DNA from: Cranoglanis bouderius
Taxonomy: Eukaryota; Chordata; Actinopteri; Siluriformes; Cranoglanididae
DNA length: 64,000 bases
Direction: 5' to 3'
Assembly: GCA_023630585.1 (NCBI GenBank)
Contig: CM042543.1
Coordinates: 23,060,760-23,124,759, forward strand
In this document: positions 21,764 through 34,300 of the stretch, one piece after another
Layout: each line of letters begins with the position of its first letter
Numbering within the stretch: position 1 is the stretch's first letter
Notes under the pieces: generated by a model
Database searches by the model: none
What the model saw: only the letters and a program-made list of their open reading frames with translations
What the model was told of the DNA's origin: nothing
Translations under genes and position numbers: made by a program

Positions 21764-22390
21764 CATCTTCCATTTTTTGTTTTGTACAATTTTGTACAAT
21801 TGCACCTTTTCTATCACACATTTTCTATCCATGTTGATGCAAGATGTTTGGTTGGTCATTTTAAATGAACAACTAGCTTCCTTTATATGTAAATGAAATT
21901 ACATCCTTGCAAACTTGGTCTAGTGTTGCGTGAATGATTCGTTTCGTTCAGCTACACCAAACTGTGGTATTTAACAGTTAATTACTAATCCAAGAGGAAA
22001 ACATTTCAAAGCATAGTTAAAGATCACCAACAGTCTCCACTTGAAAAGGTATTTTTATGATCACATACAGTGCTTTTCAAAACAAAAACATATAAATAGG
22101 CAACCAAAAATTTACAAGTCACAAAAAAATTGAGTAATAGACAGTACAATTTCATCTATGATGCAACCCTATGTCTGCTGGAAGAAGTGTCAGAAATGTA
22201 CATAAAGAATAATATATTTTTTTAATCATATTTATGAACAGCTCCCTTGTTGACTCACATGTCAAGGGAAATTTTGTGTTTTTACATAATTCCATTGACA
22301 GATGTTCAACTATATATACAGGTGAATATGGGTTTTCAGACATACTGTTTTTCACATTATCTTGCTTGTGGATTTTGACCTACTATGGGG
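21764..22390. other. 3' flank/UTR of the PPP1R14 gene
   Basis: Non-coding A/T-rich DNA after the minus-strand stop at 22391. ATTAAA on the minus strand at 22226-22221 is a possible weak polyadenylation signal. Nothing else is recognised. Confidence 0.4.
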
Positions 22391-25300
22391 CTATTTCTTG
22401 AGGGGCCCTGACATCTTGCGCAGTCCCTTCATCCGATAAAGTAAGCCGTTGATAAAATCCTGTGAGGACAAAGAGACAGAGTATAAAAATTTCTCATGCT
22501 CCCTTCATAACTAAGAAAACTATGATGACTAAGAGTGTGACGATATGCACTGTACCTCTTTTGGCTTTCCACATTCTTGCAAAAGCTCCTGGTGAGAAAA
22601 AAAAAAAAGAAAATTAATCTTACACCTTTAAGTATAGAACAACTTTAGTCCAGCTACCTGAGTGATTAGCTCAAGCTTTTATGATTTCCTTACTGCATTC
22701 ATATACTGTATACAGTGCCCTCCACTAATATTGGCACCCTTGGTAAATATGAGCAAAGAAGGCTGTGAAAATTTGTCTTTATTGTTTAACCTTTTGATCT
22801 TTTGTTTAAAAAATTCAAAAAAATACTCTGCTCTCATGGATATCAAACAATTGCAAAAAAAAAAAAAAAAACACAGGTTTATCCAAAATATATCTTTGTT
22901 AAATATAGGTGTGCAACAATTATTGGCACCCTTTTAGTCAATACTTTGGGCTACCTCCCTTTGCCAAGATAACAGCTCTGAGTCTTCTCCTATAATGCCT
23001 GATGAGGTTGGAGAATACATGGCAAGGGATCTGAGACCATTCCTCCATACAGAATCTCTCCAGATCCTTCAAATTTCGAGGTCCACACTGGTGGACTCTC
23101 CTCTTCAGTTCACCCCACAGGTTTTCTATGGGTTTCAAGTCAGGGGACTGGGATGGCCATGCCAAGACCTTGATTTTGTGGTCAGTAAACCATTTTTGTG
23201 TTGATTTTGATGTATGTTTTGGATCATTGTCCTGCTGGAAGATCCAACCACGGCCCATTTCAAGCTTTCTGGCAGAGGCAGTCAGGTCTTCATTTAATAT
23301 CTGTTGATATTTGATATCATGATGTCATGTATCCTAACAAAATGTCCAGGTCCTCTGGCAGAAAAAACATCCTCAAAACATTAAAGAACCACCAACATAT
23401 TTAACCATGGGCTTGAGGTACTTTTCCATATGGCTACCTCTCTGTGTGCACCAAAAAACACCACCTCTGGTGTTTATTGCCAAAAAGCTCTATTTTGGTT
23501 TCATCTGACCATAGAACCCGATCCCATTTGAAGTTCCAGTAGTGTCTGGCAAACTGAAGATGCTTGAGTTTGTTTTTGCATGAGAGTAGAGGCTTTTTTT
23601 CTTGAAACCCTTCCAAACAACTTATGGTGATGTAGGTGACTTTAGATTGTAGTTTTGGAAACTTTCTGACCCCAAGATGCAACTAACTTCTGCAATTCTC
23701 CAGCTGTGATCCTTGGAGATTTTTTGATACCATAGATATACACAGATACCATACTTCCACCCATCCAATCGTGCACTTCTTTGGGTTTGCTGTGAGTCCC
23801 ACTCGCCTCAGTGACTTCAGAACCGCTCTTAAGTGCTGCATGTGCCGCTGCCAGTCATTACTGTATATAATAATGTCATCTAAATAGGCAGAGGCATATG
23901 CAGCGTGTGGACAGAGTATTCTGTCCATGAGCTGCTGGAACATCGTGGGGGCCCCGAACAACCCAAAAGGAAGGGTCACAAATTGGTGTAAGCCAAACGG
24001 GGTGGAAAAGACCGTTTTTTCCCGAGACACTGGAGTCAAGGGGATCTGCCAATATCCCTTTGTTAAATCCAGTGTCAAATAAAAGCAAGCCTCGCCTAAC
24101 CGATAAAGCAGTTCATCAATGCGAGGCATTGGATATGCATTGAATTTAGACACCAAGTTGACCTTTCTAAAGTCCACACAAAACCGGACCGTGCCATCGG
24201 CCTTGGAAACCAAGACCACCGGGCTGCTCCAGTCACTGTGGGACTCCTCAATTGCACCCATGTCAAGTGTAGCCTTGAGTTCGTCCTGGACAACTTTTTT
24301 TTGTGTTCAGGCAGCTGATAGGGGCGGCTGCGGACCACCACCCCTGGGATTGTCTCAATGTGGTGCTCTATGAGGTTGGTACGGCCAGGGAGAGGCAAGA
24401 AAACTCTGTAATTTTGTCACGTCTGTGATTTTGGCCGGAGACAGGTGGTCTCCATAAGGGACCGGGGTGGATTGAATTGCCGATTTTAAGTTTACCTCCG
24501 GTCCTAGGACCTCACTCTCAGGAACGACTGTCGCCAAAGCCACAGACACCGTCTCCCTCCACGGTTTTAGGAGGTTGAATTGGTACACCTGTCGCCTCTA
24601 TCCGTTCGCCTTACCTCATAGTCGACAACCCCGACGTGCTGTGTGACCTCAAAGGGTCCTTGCCACTTAGCGAGTAATTTGGAGCTCAACGTGGGTAGTA
24701 ACATGAGCACTTTATCTCCCGGTGTGAACTCTCATAGCCGAGCACCCCTGTTATACAGCCGGGACTGACGTTCTTGTGCCTGTAGCAAATTCTCCTCAGT
24801 TATGTAGCTTAATGTGTGGAGTTTTGCTCTCAGGTCAAGAATGTACTGAATTTCATTTTTACTGGTTGAAGGCCCCTCCTCCCAATTTTCCCGAATGATG
24901 TCAAGCATGCCGCACAGCTTGCGTCCATACAATAATTCGAAAGGGGAGAACCCCATGAAGGCTTGCGGGACCTCTCGTACTGCAAATAACAGGGGCTCTA
25001 GCCACTTATCCCAATTTCGTGCATCCTCCTGAACGAACTTACAAATCATGATTTTTAGCGTTTCATTAAAGAGTTCCACCAGTCCATCCATCTGCGGATG
25101 ATAAACGCTGGTGCGAATCGATTTAATCCCCAATAACTCCTACAGCTCATGCAGGGTGGGTGACATAAATGACGTGCCCTGATCAGTCAGGATCTCTTTC
25201 GGGATCCTGACTCAGGAGATAACACGGAACATTTCTAGCGGAGATATTGCGGAGAGGCACCGCTTCCGGATATCGTGTTGCGTAGTCCACTAACACTAAC

Positions 25301-28300
25301 ACAAAGCGATGACCTCGTACAGATCGGTCTAATGGCCTGACAAGGTCCATACCAACTCGCTCAAAGGGGACCTCTATTAATGGAAGTGGGCGCAATGGTG
25401 CTTTTGGGGTGGCCGGTGGATTCACCAGCTGACATTCATGGCACGCCGCGCACCACCTGCGAACGTCGCTGTGAATGCCCGGCCAATGAAAGCGGGCCAA
25501 GCGTCAATCTAGTGTTTTCCCCTGTCATGTGTCAAGTGCCCCACCATGGGATTATAATGAGCCGCCTGGAATAATAATTCTCGACGGCTCCTCGGAACCA
25601 ATAACTGGGTTATCATTTCTTGCATCTGAGTGTCATGCGTCACTCAATATAACCTATCCTTAATAATGGCAAAATAGGGGTGGGAGAGCACAACATTGGG
25701 CTGGAACGGCTGACCATCGATTACTCTCACTTGGTCGAATGCATGCTTAAGGGTCTCATCGTGCAACTGCTCCAAGGGAAAATCCCAGAGGGGAATCCCT
25801 GCTAAGAGAGGGGCAGAGCCACTTCCCTACTCTCGTTGTCTCGCTGACATGGAGCTGCCATCGACGGCTCTGGTACCGACTCTCCCGCCAAAGCTGTGCA
25901 CATTCCACACCGTTTTTCCCTAAGGCAGGACCCATCCACAAACATTTCTTTTGCCAGTGCTCAGAACCCCGGCCAATTGGTCCCTAAAATTAGTGGATGG
26001 GTGAGGCGAGGGCTAACCGCCACCTCCACTATATATTTTTGCCCCTGCAATTTGATGGCGATGGCCACTCTTGGGTTCTTGTGAACATCCCCGTGCACAC
26101 ACCTCATCTTCACCAAACGTGCAATATTCAATGCGTCCCCTTGAACCAAGCATTGGTGAATTGAGGTCTGATTACATCCTGAATCCACCAATGCATGGTA
26201 TGTACCCCCCTGAACAGTGACCGGAATGCGGTACGTCCCAGATCGAACGGGGCCCTGGTCCTGAAAATGCCCAGGCATCACTCGCACACCTGCGGCCCTG
26301 GATTCACCCACCTGCGGGACAGAGGAGACAGGAATGGTGGGCGGGATCGGCCCCCATCTCCAGGGTGTAAGGACAGGGAAGGGACGAGGAGAGACACGAG
26401 GGAGAGAGAGAGAGAGAGAGAGAGAGGAAGAAGGGTGGGGCTCGCCTGCCCCCGGATATGCCGCCAGGTGATCCTCTGCCAGCTGAACTGCCTCATCCAG
26501 TGACGTGGGCGATGGCACTGGACCCACTCCACCATTCCTTCTGGAAGCCGTGTGACGAACTGCTCCAGCACCACCAGGTCGATCGCCTCCTCTGCGTCAC
26601 GTCCCTCGGCCAGCAACCACCTCTGGCAGGTGTCCTGGAGTTTCTGGGTGAAGGCAAATGGACGGCCGAGCTCGGCAAAGGTCAGTGACTGGAAGTGCTG
26701 ACAGTGCTGGGGTCCGGCTGACCCGTTGCAAAATCGCCTGTTTCAGGTCCGGGTATTCCAGCATGCTGGCAACGGGCAGCTGTTGGGCCGCGAGCTGAGC
26801 CTCGCCAGACAGGAGCAGCACCAGGTGGGCCGCCCACTGACCCTTGGGTCAGCCCCACGACAGCGCTTAGCACTCGTACAGCTCCAAGAAAACCTCCGGG
26901 TCGTCCTACAGTCCCATCTTGGCGAGCGCACCATGGGGCGGAGCTACGGGAGCAGCTGCCTTGGGAGCCACTGGGGCAGCGGCCGGAACCCCGGCCTGCT
27001 GCACGAGGCCCTGGAGCACCCACTGGTCCTCGGCCTGGACGTCAAGGAGATCCTTAATTCCCTGCTCCTGGTCTCGGCACAGCTGTAGGAGGGCCTGGTG
27101 TTGGGTCCGGTGGAGGTTGGCCAGGGACGTGATGAGCTCGGCCAGTGGTGAGTTTTCCATGCCCCCGCGTCCACAAAGAGCATTTAAGATGCTTTTTTGA
27201 CACCACAGTGTTCATTCTGATACTGTAGTTAGCAGTCACATCATGAATAAGACAATTGAGCCAGTTTTACAATGAGCCATTCCAATTCTCTACCATGTTA
27301 AACTAGTACTATATGTTCAAGTTAATGTGTCTCCAGGACACCATTAGATTGTTTCACATAAGAGATGGTAATTTTTGGTCTTTCCTCTCATACTCTATTG
27401 AGACCCCACTATTGACATGAGGACATCATTTCTCCCAGCTATACATGTATACAGTGCCTCCAGAAAGTATTCAACCCCTAGTGATTATTTTTCATTTCAC
27501 TCCATTACAGCATCAAATTAATGTATATTACAAGGTTTTTTTCTGCTCCTTTTGAAGTGACTCTATACAGAAATAAAATTAAACAATGACCTCATAATTA
27601 TTTTAAAATGTTATAAAACTGCATAATTGATAAAGTATTGAAAGTACTCCCCCCCCCTTTCTTTTAAGAGACTAAATTAGGACTAGTGTGTTCATTTCGA
27701 ATCCACCTGTGACCAATTATATGGTTGCACAATAAATATCTCTGACTTTAAGATGTCTTTCAGCTAAAACGGATGAAATCAGTCCTGCTGCCATAAGGTC
27801 CAAAGAACTGCCCGTGAAGCTTTTGATGAAGTAGTTAGGAGGAAAAAAACTGGAGAAGGTTTTGAAAACATAGGTAAAGCTTTGTACCTTCCTAAGAGTA
27901 CTGTGAAATCCGTTATAATAAAGTGAAAAAAATAATATGGCACAACCAAGACACTACCCAGTTCGGGTCATCCTTCCTGAAAAAAATTGAGCACACAGGC
28001 AAGAAGAGCAATTGTCAGAGAAGTGTCCAAGAGGCCAGATACGACACTGAAGGAGTTACAGAGCTCACAAGCTGAAATAGGGGAAGTTGTGCAGACATCA
28101 ACAATATCATCAGCTGATCAGGTTAACATAAAGACATGCCTGGAGTTTGCTAGAAGGCTTGTGGCAAAATCTGAGAGCTTGTAGAGAAGGATTTTGAGCT
28201 ATTTGGTCTAAAAACCAAATGTTATGTTTGGCCCAGACCAAATACAGCCCGACACCCAACAACCATCAGAGACAGTGGTAGTAGCATCCTGCTCTGGGGT

Positions 28301-31300
28301 AGCTTTTCAGCAGGAAGAACTGGAAAGCTTGTTGCCATCAAGGGCAACATGAATGAAGCCAAATACAAGCAAATTCTTGAGGAGAACCTATTCCAGCCAA
28401 CCAGAAATCTGTGTCAAGTGTCAAAATTGACTTCCCAACAGGACAATGATCCAAAGCACAGAGTAAAAACTATAAAGAAATGGCTTGGATTAAAAAAGGT
28501 TTGTGTTTTGGAATGGTCGAGTCAAAGACCAGACTTAAATACAATTGAAAATCTGTGGCATGACCCGACAATTGCTGTCCACCAATGTTCTCCATCTAAT
28601 TTGAGAGACTTGGTGAAAGTTTACATTGAAGAATGCAAGAAAATGCCAAAATCAAAATGTGCAAAGCTCATAGAGACATATCTGAGAAAACTCAAAGCTG
28701 TAAGGACTTTCCACTAAGTAGTGACTGTGGGGATTAATACTTAACATTTAAGCCATGCTCAGATCTTTTATTCTGAAATAATTCTGAGGACATCTAAATA
28801 ATGTATTTAATTCTCTTTCTGTAGAGAATCATTTCAAAAGGAGCAGAAGAAAACCCACTCTAATATACATTAATTTGATGTCGTAACACAGTAAAACGAG
28901 AATTAATTAAGTCTTGAATACTTTCTGGAGGCACTGTATATCCAAGTAAGATCCTTGTATTAGGACATTTTCCTGTTGGAACCGACTGATCAATACCCAT
29001 AGTTATCTGGTGCTAATAAACAGAACTAGTGAGGAGGCAAATAACATAATAGTTTAGGTCTCAAGAAGACGCATATTTATCTGGCTGCAAGACGTTGTCA
29101 TGGCATGACATGTGCAGTCCAGTGGTCTGCTGGATTTTGTTCCCCATGTTGTTGTTTTTTTTTCCTGGCATAGTTAGCTCTGTGGCTAACCAAGCCTACT
29201 GTTGTGGGCTGTAAATGTGTGGTTGCCTATGAAAGCAAGTGCAATGCTTCCTGTTCAAGCTTCTTTCTCACCAACACCACAATATAAAATAAGTGTAAAA
29301 TATAAAACATAGTAAATCCTGACTGACATGAGTTTAGAATATAATACTGTATGTTCAAAAAAGGTGGAATTGAGTATACTGTATACCAGTTATTTAACAA
29401 TGTTAGGAACACAGGTGTGTTCCTAAATTTCACCAACATATCTCACATTTCTGTAGCCAACACAGAAAATATGACCCACAATATGGTCCAGTGTCATGTT
29501 GTTGTAAGTAGAGTTGTGCATGGAGGTGCATTTTGAAGTGATAAAGAATGATTTAGGACTTACATGTAGTTTGGTTCTCTGTTCTTCATCTGAGAGCTCC
29601 AGAAGTTCATCAATGTCAATCTCTAGCTCAGGAATCTCTTCCTCCTGGGGAGAGCAGAGACATGATAAGCTTTAATATGAGCACCATATTTAATTTCTGC
29701 AAACAACTTTGGAATTTGCTTTGTAAAATAAACAGCAGCTCTGCTTATTATTTTGAATGTGAGCCCATTGGAAATAGATTTGAAACGCAATTCTAAGCAG
29801 ATTAAATCATAACTAAAGGCGGTTTCCTTGTCATTCAGATAATACAGAGACAAATCTGTAAGTGGAACCTAACTTAACCTTTGTCATTATTGTTATGAAA
29901 CACAGGGGAGCTGGATGCAAGTGCAGGGGAAAAGTCAGTTTATTAGGAACTTAGGAAAAAATAAAGGAACAGAGGCAAAATGGGAGAAAAGGAACACAAA
30001 AGCAGGGTCCAAAACAAACAATAATCCACAGGTAGTAAATCCAAAAAAGGCATTAATCCACACCAAAAAACGAGGCATAAATCCACACAAAAAACGAGGC
30101 ATAAATCCACACAAAAAACGAGGCATAAATCCACAAAGAACTGGAGATAATCCAAACGTTAGTGAGGCATAAGTCCACAAAGAGAACAAAACAAAAACAT
30201 GAAACGAGAAGATGGTCTATGGTCTTTGAACTCTGGTCTAAGGTCTAGATTTGGGCATAGGCCTGGACTGGGACATGGACTAGGATATGTATTAGGACAG
30301 AAACCTGGATCTGGACGTGGACATGGACTTGAACTAGAACATGGACTTGGATTAGAACATGAAAAGGAACTAGGGTAAGCACCTGGACCTGGACTTGGAC
30401 ATAGATTAGGACTAGGACTAAGGCAAGAATCTGCACATGGACTTGGACATAGACTTGGACTAGGACATGAATTAGGGCTAAGACATGGGCTAGGACTTGG
30501 ACATGGACTAGGACTTGGAAAGGAGGTCTCCCCATGGACCTCCGGCATGAACTTAGCTTGGGAGGAGGTCATCCCGTGGACCTCCGACATGGACTTGGCT
30601 TGGGCGGAGGTCCCCTCATGGACCTCCAACAGGAACTTGGCTTGGGCGGAGGTCCCCTCATGGACCTCTGGCAGGAGCAGGACAGGAGCGGAGGTCCCCT
30701 CATGGACCTCAGACAGGAACTTGGCTTGGGCGGAGGTCCCCTCGTGGACCTCCGGCAGGAGCAGAACAGGAGCGGAGGTCCCCTCGTGGACCTCCATTGG
30801 GCGCTCCGCTGGGGAGACCTCCTGCTGGGTCTCCGGCTGGAGCTCGGGGCTGGAGGTTGTCACGTTAACCTCTAGGTGGAGCTCCGCTGAGGAGACCTCC
30901 TGCTGGGTCTCCGGCTGGAGCTCAGGGCTGGCACACCGCAAAGTGGCCTGTCCGATGCAGCCCCCAGTCATGCACTCCTGACCAGCTTCCCATAGTGCTC
31001 GGTGAATGGCTGGCTGGGCCGATCGGACAGGCGGTCCCTCCCCAAGAAGGTCTTGAGGTCGGGCTTGAATTCGGGCTGCCGAACACCTGGACCAGTAGAT
31101 CCACAAAGCCCGAAACTGTTTGGAGCTTTGTGGACCCACTGGCGAGGTGAAGCTCCGCCCACTGGCGAGCGTAGCCGACCAACCGGGAGAGGAGGAACCC
31201 TAACCATTGTTCTTCGTCGGGCTTGGGGTCCTCCAAACTAAGAAAATACAATTGGGCCTGCAACAAAAAGGTCCGTTGTGAAAAAAAAATAGAATTGTAT

Positions 31301-34300
31301 GCAGGCACCTTAAACGCAGCGCGGCGTGCCCTAACTTTCCCCGCTGCATCCATTTTTGGGCGGAGTATTCTGTTACGAAACACAGGGGAGCTGGATGCAA
31401 GTGCAGGGGAAAAGTCAGTTTATTAGGAACTTAGGCAAAAGTAAAGAAACAGAGGCAAAATGGGGAAGTAACTGAAAGTATGTGGACAGGGAGAAAAGGA
31501 ACACAAAAGCAGGGTCGAAAACAAACAATAATCCACAGGTAGTAAATCCAAAAAAGGCATTAATCCACACCAAAAAAATGAGGCATAAATCCACAAAGAA
31601 CTGGAGATAATCCAAATGTTAGTGAGGCATAAGTCTACAAAGAGAACAAAACAAAAACATGAAACGAGGCGATGATCTATGGTCTTTGAACTCTGGTCTA
31701 AGGTCTAGAAGCGAGAGAACGCGAAAAGAGTGCAAGCGCACAGCACATACATACACTTACTGTAATACTCCGCGCCGAGGCGGAGAAATGAAGGCGTTTA
31801 TATATATGTGAGAAACAAGACCAAATACAAAACAGCTAAAACTAATAATGAAACAATGAACAGAAAACCAATGAACAAACATGGGCGGAGACATGACGTA
31901 AACCAAAACCAAAGGACCAATAAGCAAACAGGGGCAGAGACATGACGTAACCAAAAACAAAAGAGCACATGGTGAAGTAAACAAAACTAGAGTCTATGAA
32001 TGAGCTGAGGGGAATGTGGAAGTGCACTGCTGGCTGTCCTCAGCAGCCGCGCCGAGAAGGGAATGCGGAAGTACGCTACTCGCTAGCCTTCGCTACTCGC
32101 TAGCCTTCGCGAGCAGCGTAGCGAGAGGGAGACTCTAACAATTATCTTGTACTGCCCACACTCACCTCACAATATTCAGATCTGATAGGATATTGCAGTG
32201 ACATGCCTTTAATTACCTTTTGATAATGTATTTATCACACTTTTCACTCTGTACCACTTTACCACCTGTGCTGATGGAAACAAAGATACTTAAAGCATAC
32301 AATGCCACAACCTCATTCTACTTGTTACCACACAAATGACCAACCATTTAATCTGGGATTATATCAAGATAATGATTGGGTACCACATGCAAAAGAAGAA
32401 GTTATTCTGTCTTTAAAGTTGATAGAAAAGTAAGAAGAACAGAATTTGCACCCACTGTTAGTAATGAGCTCTCATACAAAATCTGACAGCTTCTCTGCTT
32501 CAGTGAAGAGGGACTGAGAAGCTTCAGTGAGTCCTGTAATACTCAGTTTGGCCTAGATGATAAATGATCCATGCTTGACAGTTCATTGTCTCACAGGGGA
32601 GCAGTCACTGATGTATCTTACTGGGAGAGCTCTTCTACATGTTATATGTATATGTATCCTGGCTATAGTATTATAAGGTTCCGTCTAGTTAAAGAATGAA
32701 TGGGAGATAGTATCTCACAATGCTAAGGTCACAATTTGTTAACTGGTTTTCTTTGTTAAATTTTCACACTTAAATATATGACCAACAATTTGCAATGGGG
32801 CACCAAAATAACAGCTAAAGACACTGTCTTTAGTACAATGTTAAAAAGGAAATGCAAATCCATGACCACTTCTATGGGAGAAAACAAGATTAGCATAACA
32901 ATTGCTATGTTAACTATGGTAACTAACGTCTTTTAGTGCTTTTCCTCATCTTGTGTGAAAGGGTTAAAACATGTAACATTGCACTCTTTTGAGAATGTGG
33001 ACATTTAATGATGATAGAAGGAATTCTTTATTAACATATACAAAGAAAGTATTATATTGCAACTCTTAACTGTAGTGGGCCCTGCTGAATTGGCAATTTG
33101 TAGACCTTGTAAGGCTCTGAGGGCATTTGACAATTCAAAGTGTTCTATTCATCTATCATCATCTCTCTACACTGTGACCAAAAATTATTATGTGGTGAAG
33201 CTCCAGTGGCTGAATTATTTATTGGACATAGTTTGGACTAGTGTCAAATCCTAACGTTTCTCTTTGAATGTCAGTGCTTGCAAGGCAGACAAGCGTGATT
33301 TGCTAAAGTACTAATGTCTACTACTAATCCTTCCAGCACTTCCTGCCAGCGAATCAGAAGAAGTTTCTACTAAAAACATGTCATGACATAGAAGTTATAA
33401 AGGTTACATCCTATGTGAAAATCTCTGATATGAGGTTTTTTTTTTTTTTTGTGATGAAACCTTTTGTGCAACAAATGCACAGCTAAACACAAACAATAGT
33501 CCTGTTTCTAATACTAAACATTTCTTATTTCTCTGTTCAGCAGTTCATCACATTTTTAAGTGATGGCCCTATGATTGCTTTCATATAGCCAAAGAACCTT
33601 TCAGCTGAGCATCCATGTATTCACCTTGGTGGGAGGAAGTCATCATGGCTTATATGATATATTTATTTATTTGTAATACATGAAAATGCAGTCAGAGATG
33701 CACAGAGCTTCTGTGGCATCCAATGAGTGGCTGAATGCATTAGAGATGAGCATGAATAATTCATACGGTGACACAGGGAACTGACAGTAAATGCTTCCAC
33801 ATGAAGACTCGGCATACCCAGAGCGTAACCTTTCAGCCAAGCCATGCAAAATTCAGCCTCTTTATCGATCATGTGGACAAATGCATTGCCACTTGTGTAC
33901 TATGACTTAGCACCTAGCTAAGTGCTTTCTAAGGAGAAAACAGAATGAGCGTAATAGCAAATTGCTATTACAAAAAAAAACAGTAGTTTCAATAGTTGTT
34001 GAAAAATGAAGACATGATATTATCATAGTGAGATTATGGACATTTAGAAACAAAGTAAGGAACTCTTCAGCAATATTATGACCATCTGAATCAGCACTTT
34101 AGAGGTCATAGCCTCCATAAAGCCTTGAAGGAAGGTGAAGATTTGAAATATTGTGTACATCAGCTACACCACAGAAGGACATCAGCTTCAACAATCGGCC
34201 TAATATCTTGTGGAAAGTACTCTGCATACATCACCTAAAAGCACCAGAGGGAGTGAATGCCTAAGGAAACCTTTCAAGTTCTGCATTTACATTGTCTGCT

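Larger units (their letters stand above)
23740..27165 (-). mobile_element. Gmr1-like gypsy retrotransposon fragment (gag-PR-INT-RT order)
   Basis: On the minus strand, in transcript order: gag from about 27160, protease near 26200, integrase 25500-24730, then reverse transcriptase 24400-23750. Integrase before RT is the copia-like order described for Gmr1-type Ty3/gypsy elements. No LTR is visible at either end. The RT stops mid-domain at the Tc1 junction. Stops and frameshifts occur throughout. Confidence 0.75.
29891..32140 (-). mobile_element. Deleted LTR retroelement with ATTAT target duplication
   Basis: A full 770-bp LTR (31371-32140, TGTTAC...TAACA) lies at the high end. A 357-bp partial copy (29891-30247) of the same LTR, lacking the U3 part, lies at the low end. 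Perfect 5-bp duplications ATTAT flank the whole (29886-29890 and 32141-32145). The interior holds gag-like sequence and a repetitive reading frame but no pol. Confidence 0.85.

Noticed and set aside
26195..27200. Plus-strand open frames opposite the gypsy gag
   Set aside because: Antisense shadows of the GC-rich gag and protease remnants.
30534..30981. Plus-strand repetitive open frames (GLGGGPLMDL-type)
   Set aside because: Antisense reading of the tandem repeat in the LTR element; the minus-strand frame continues from gag and is the better candidate.
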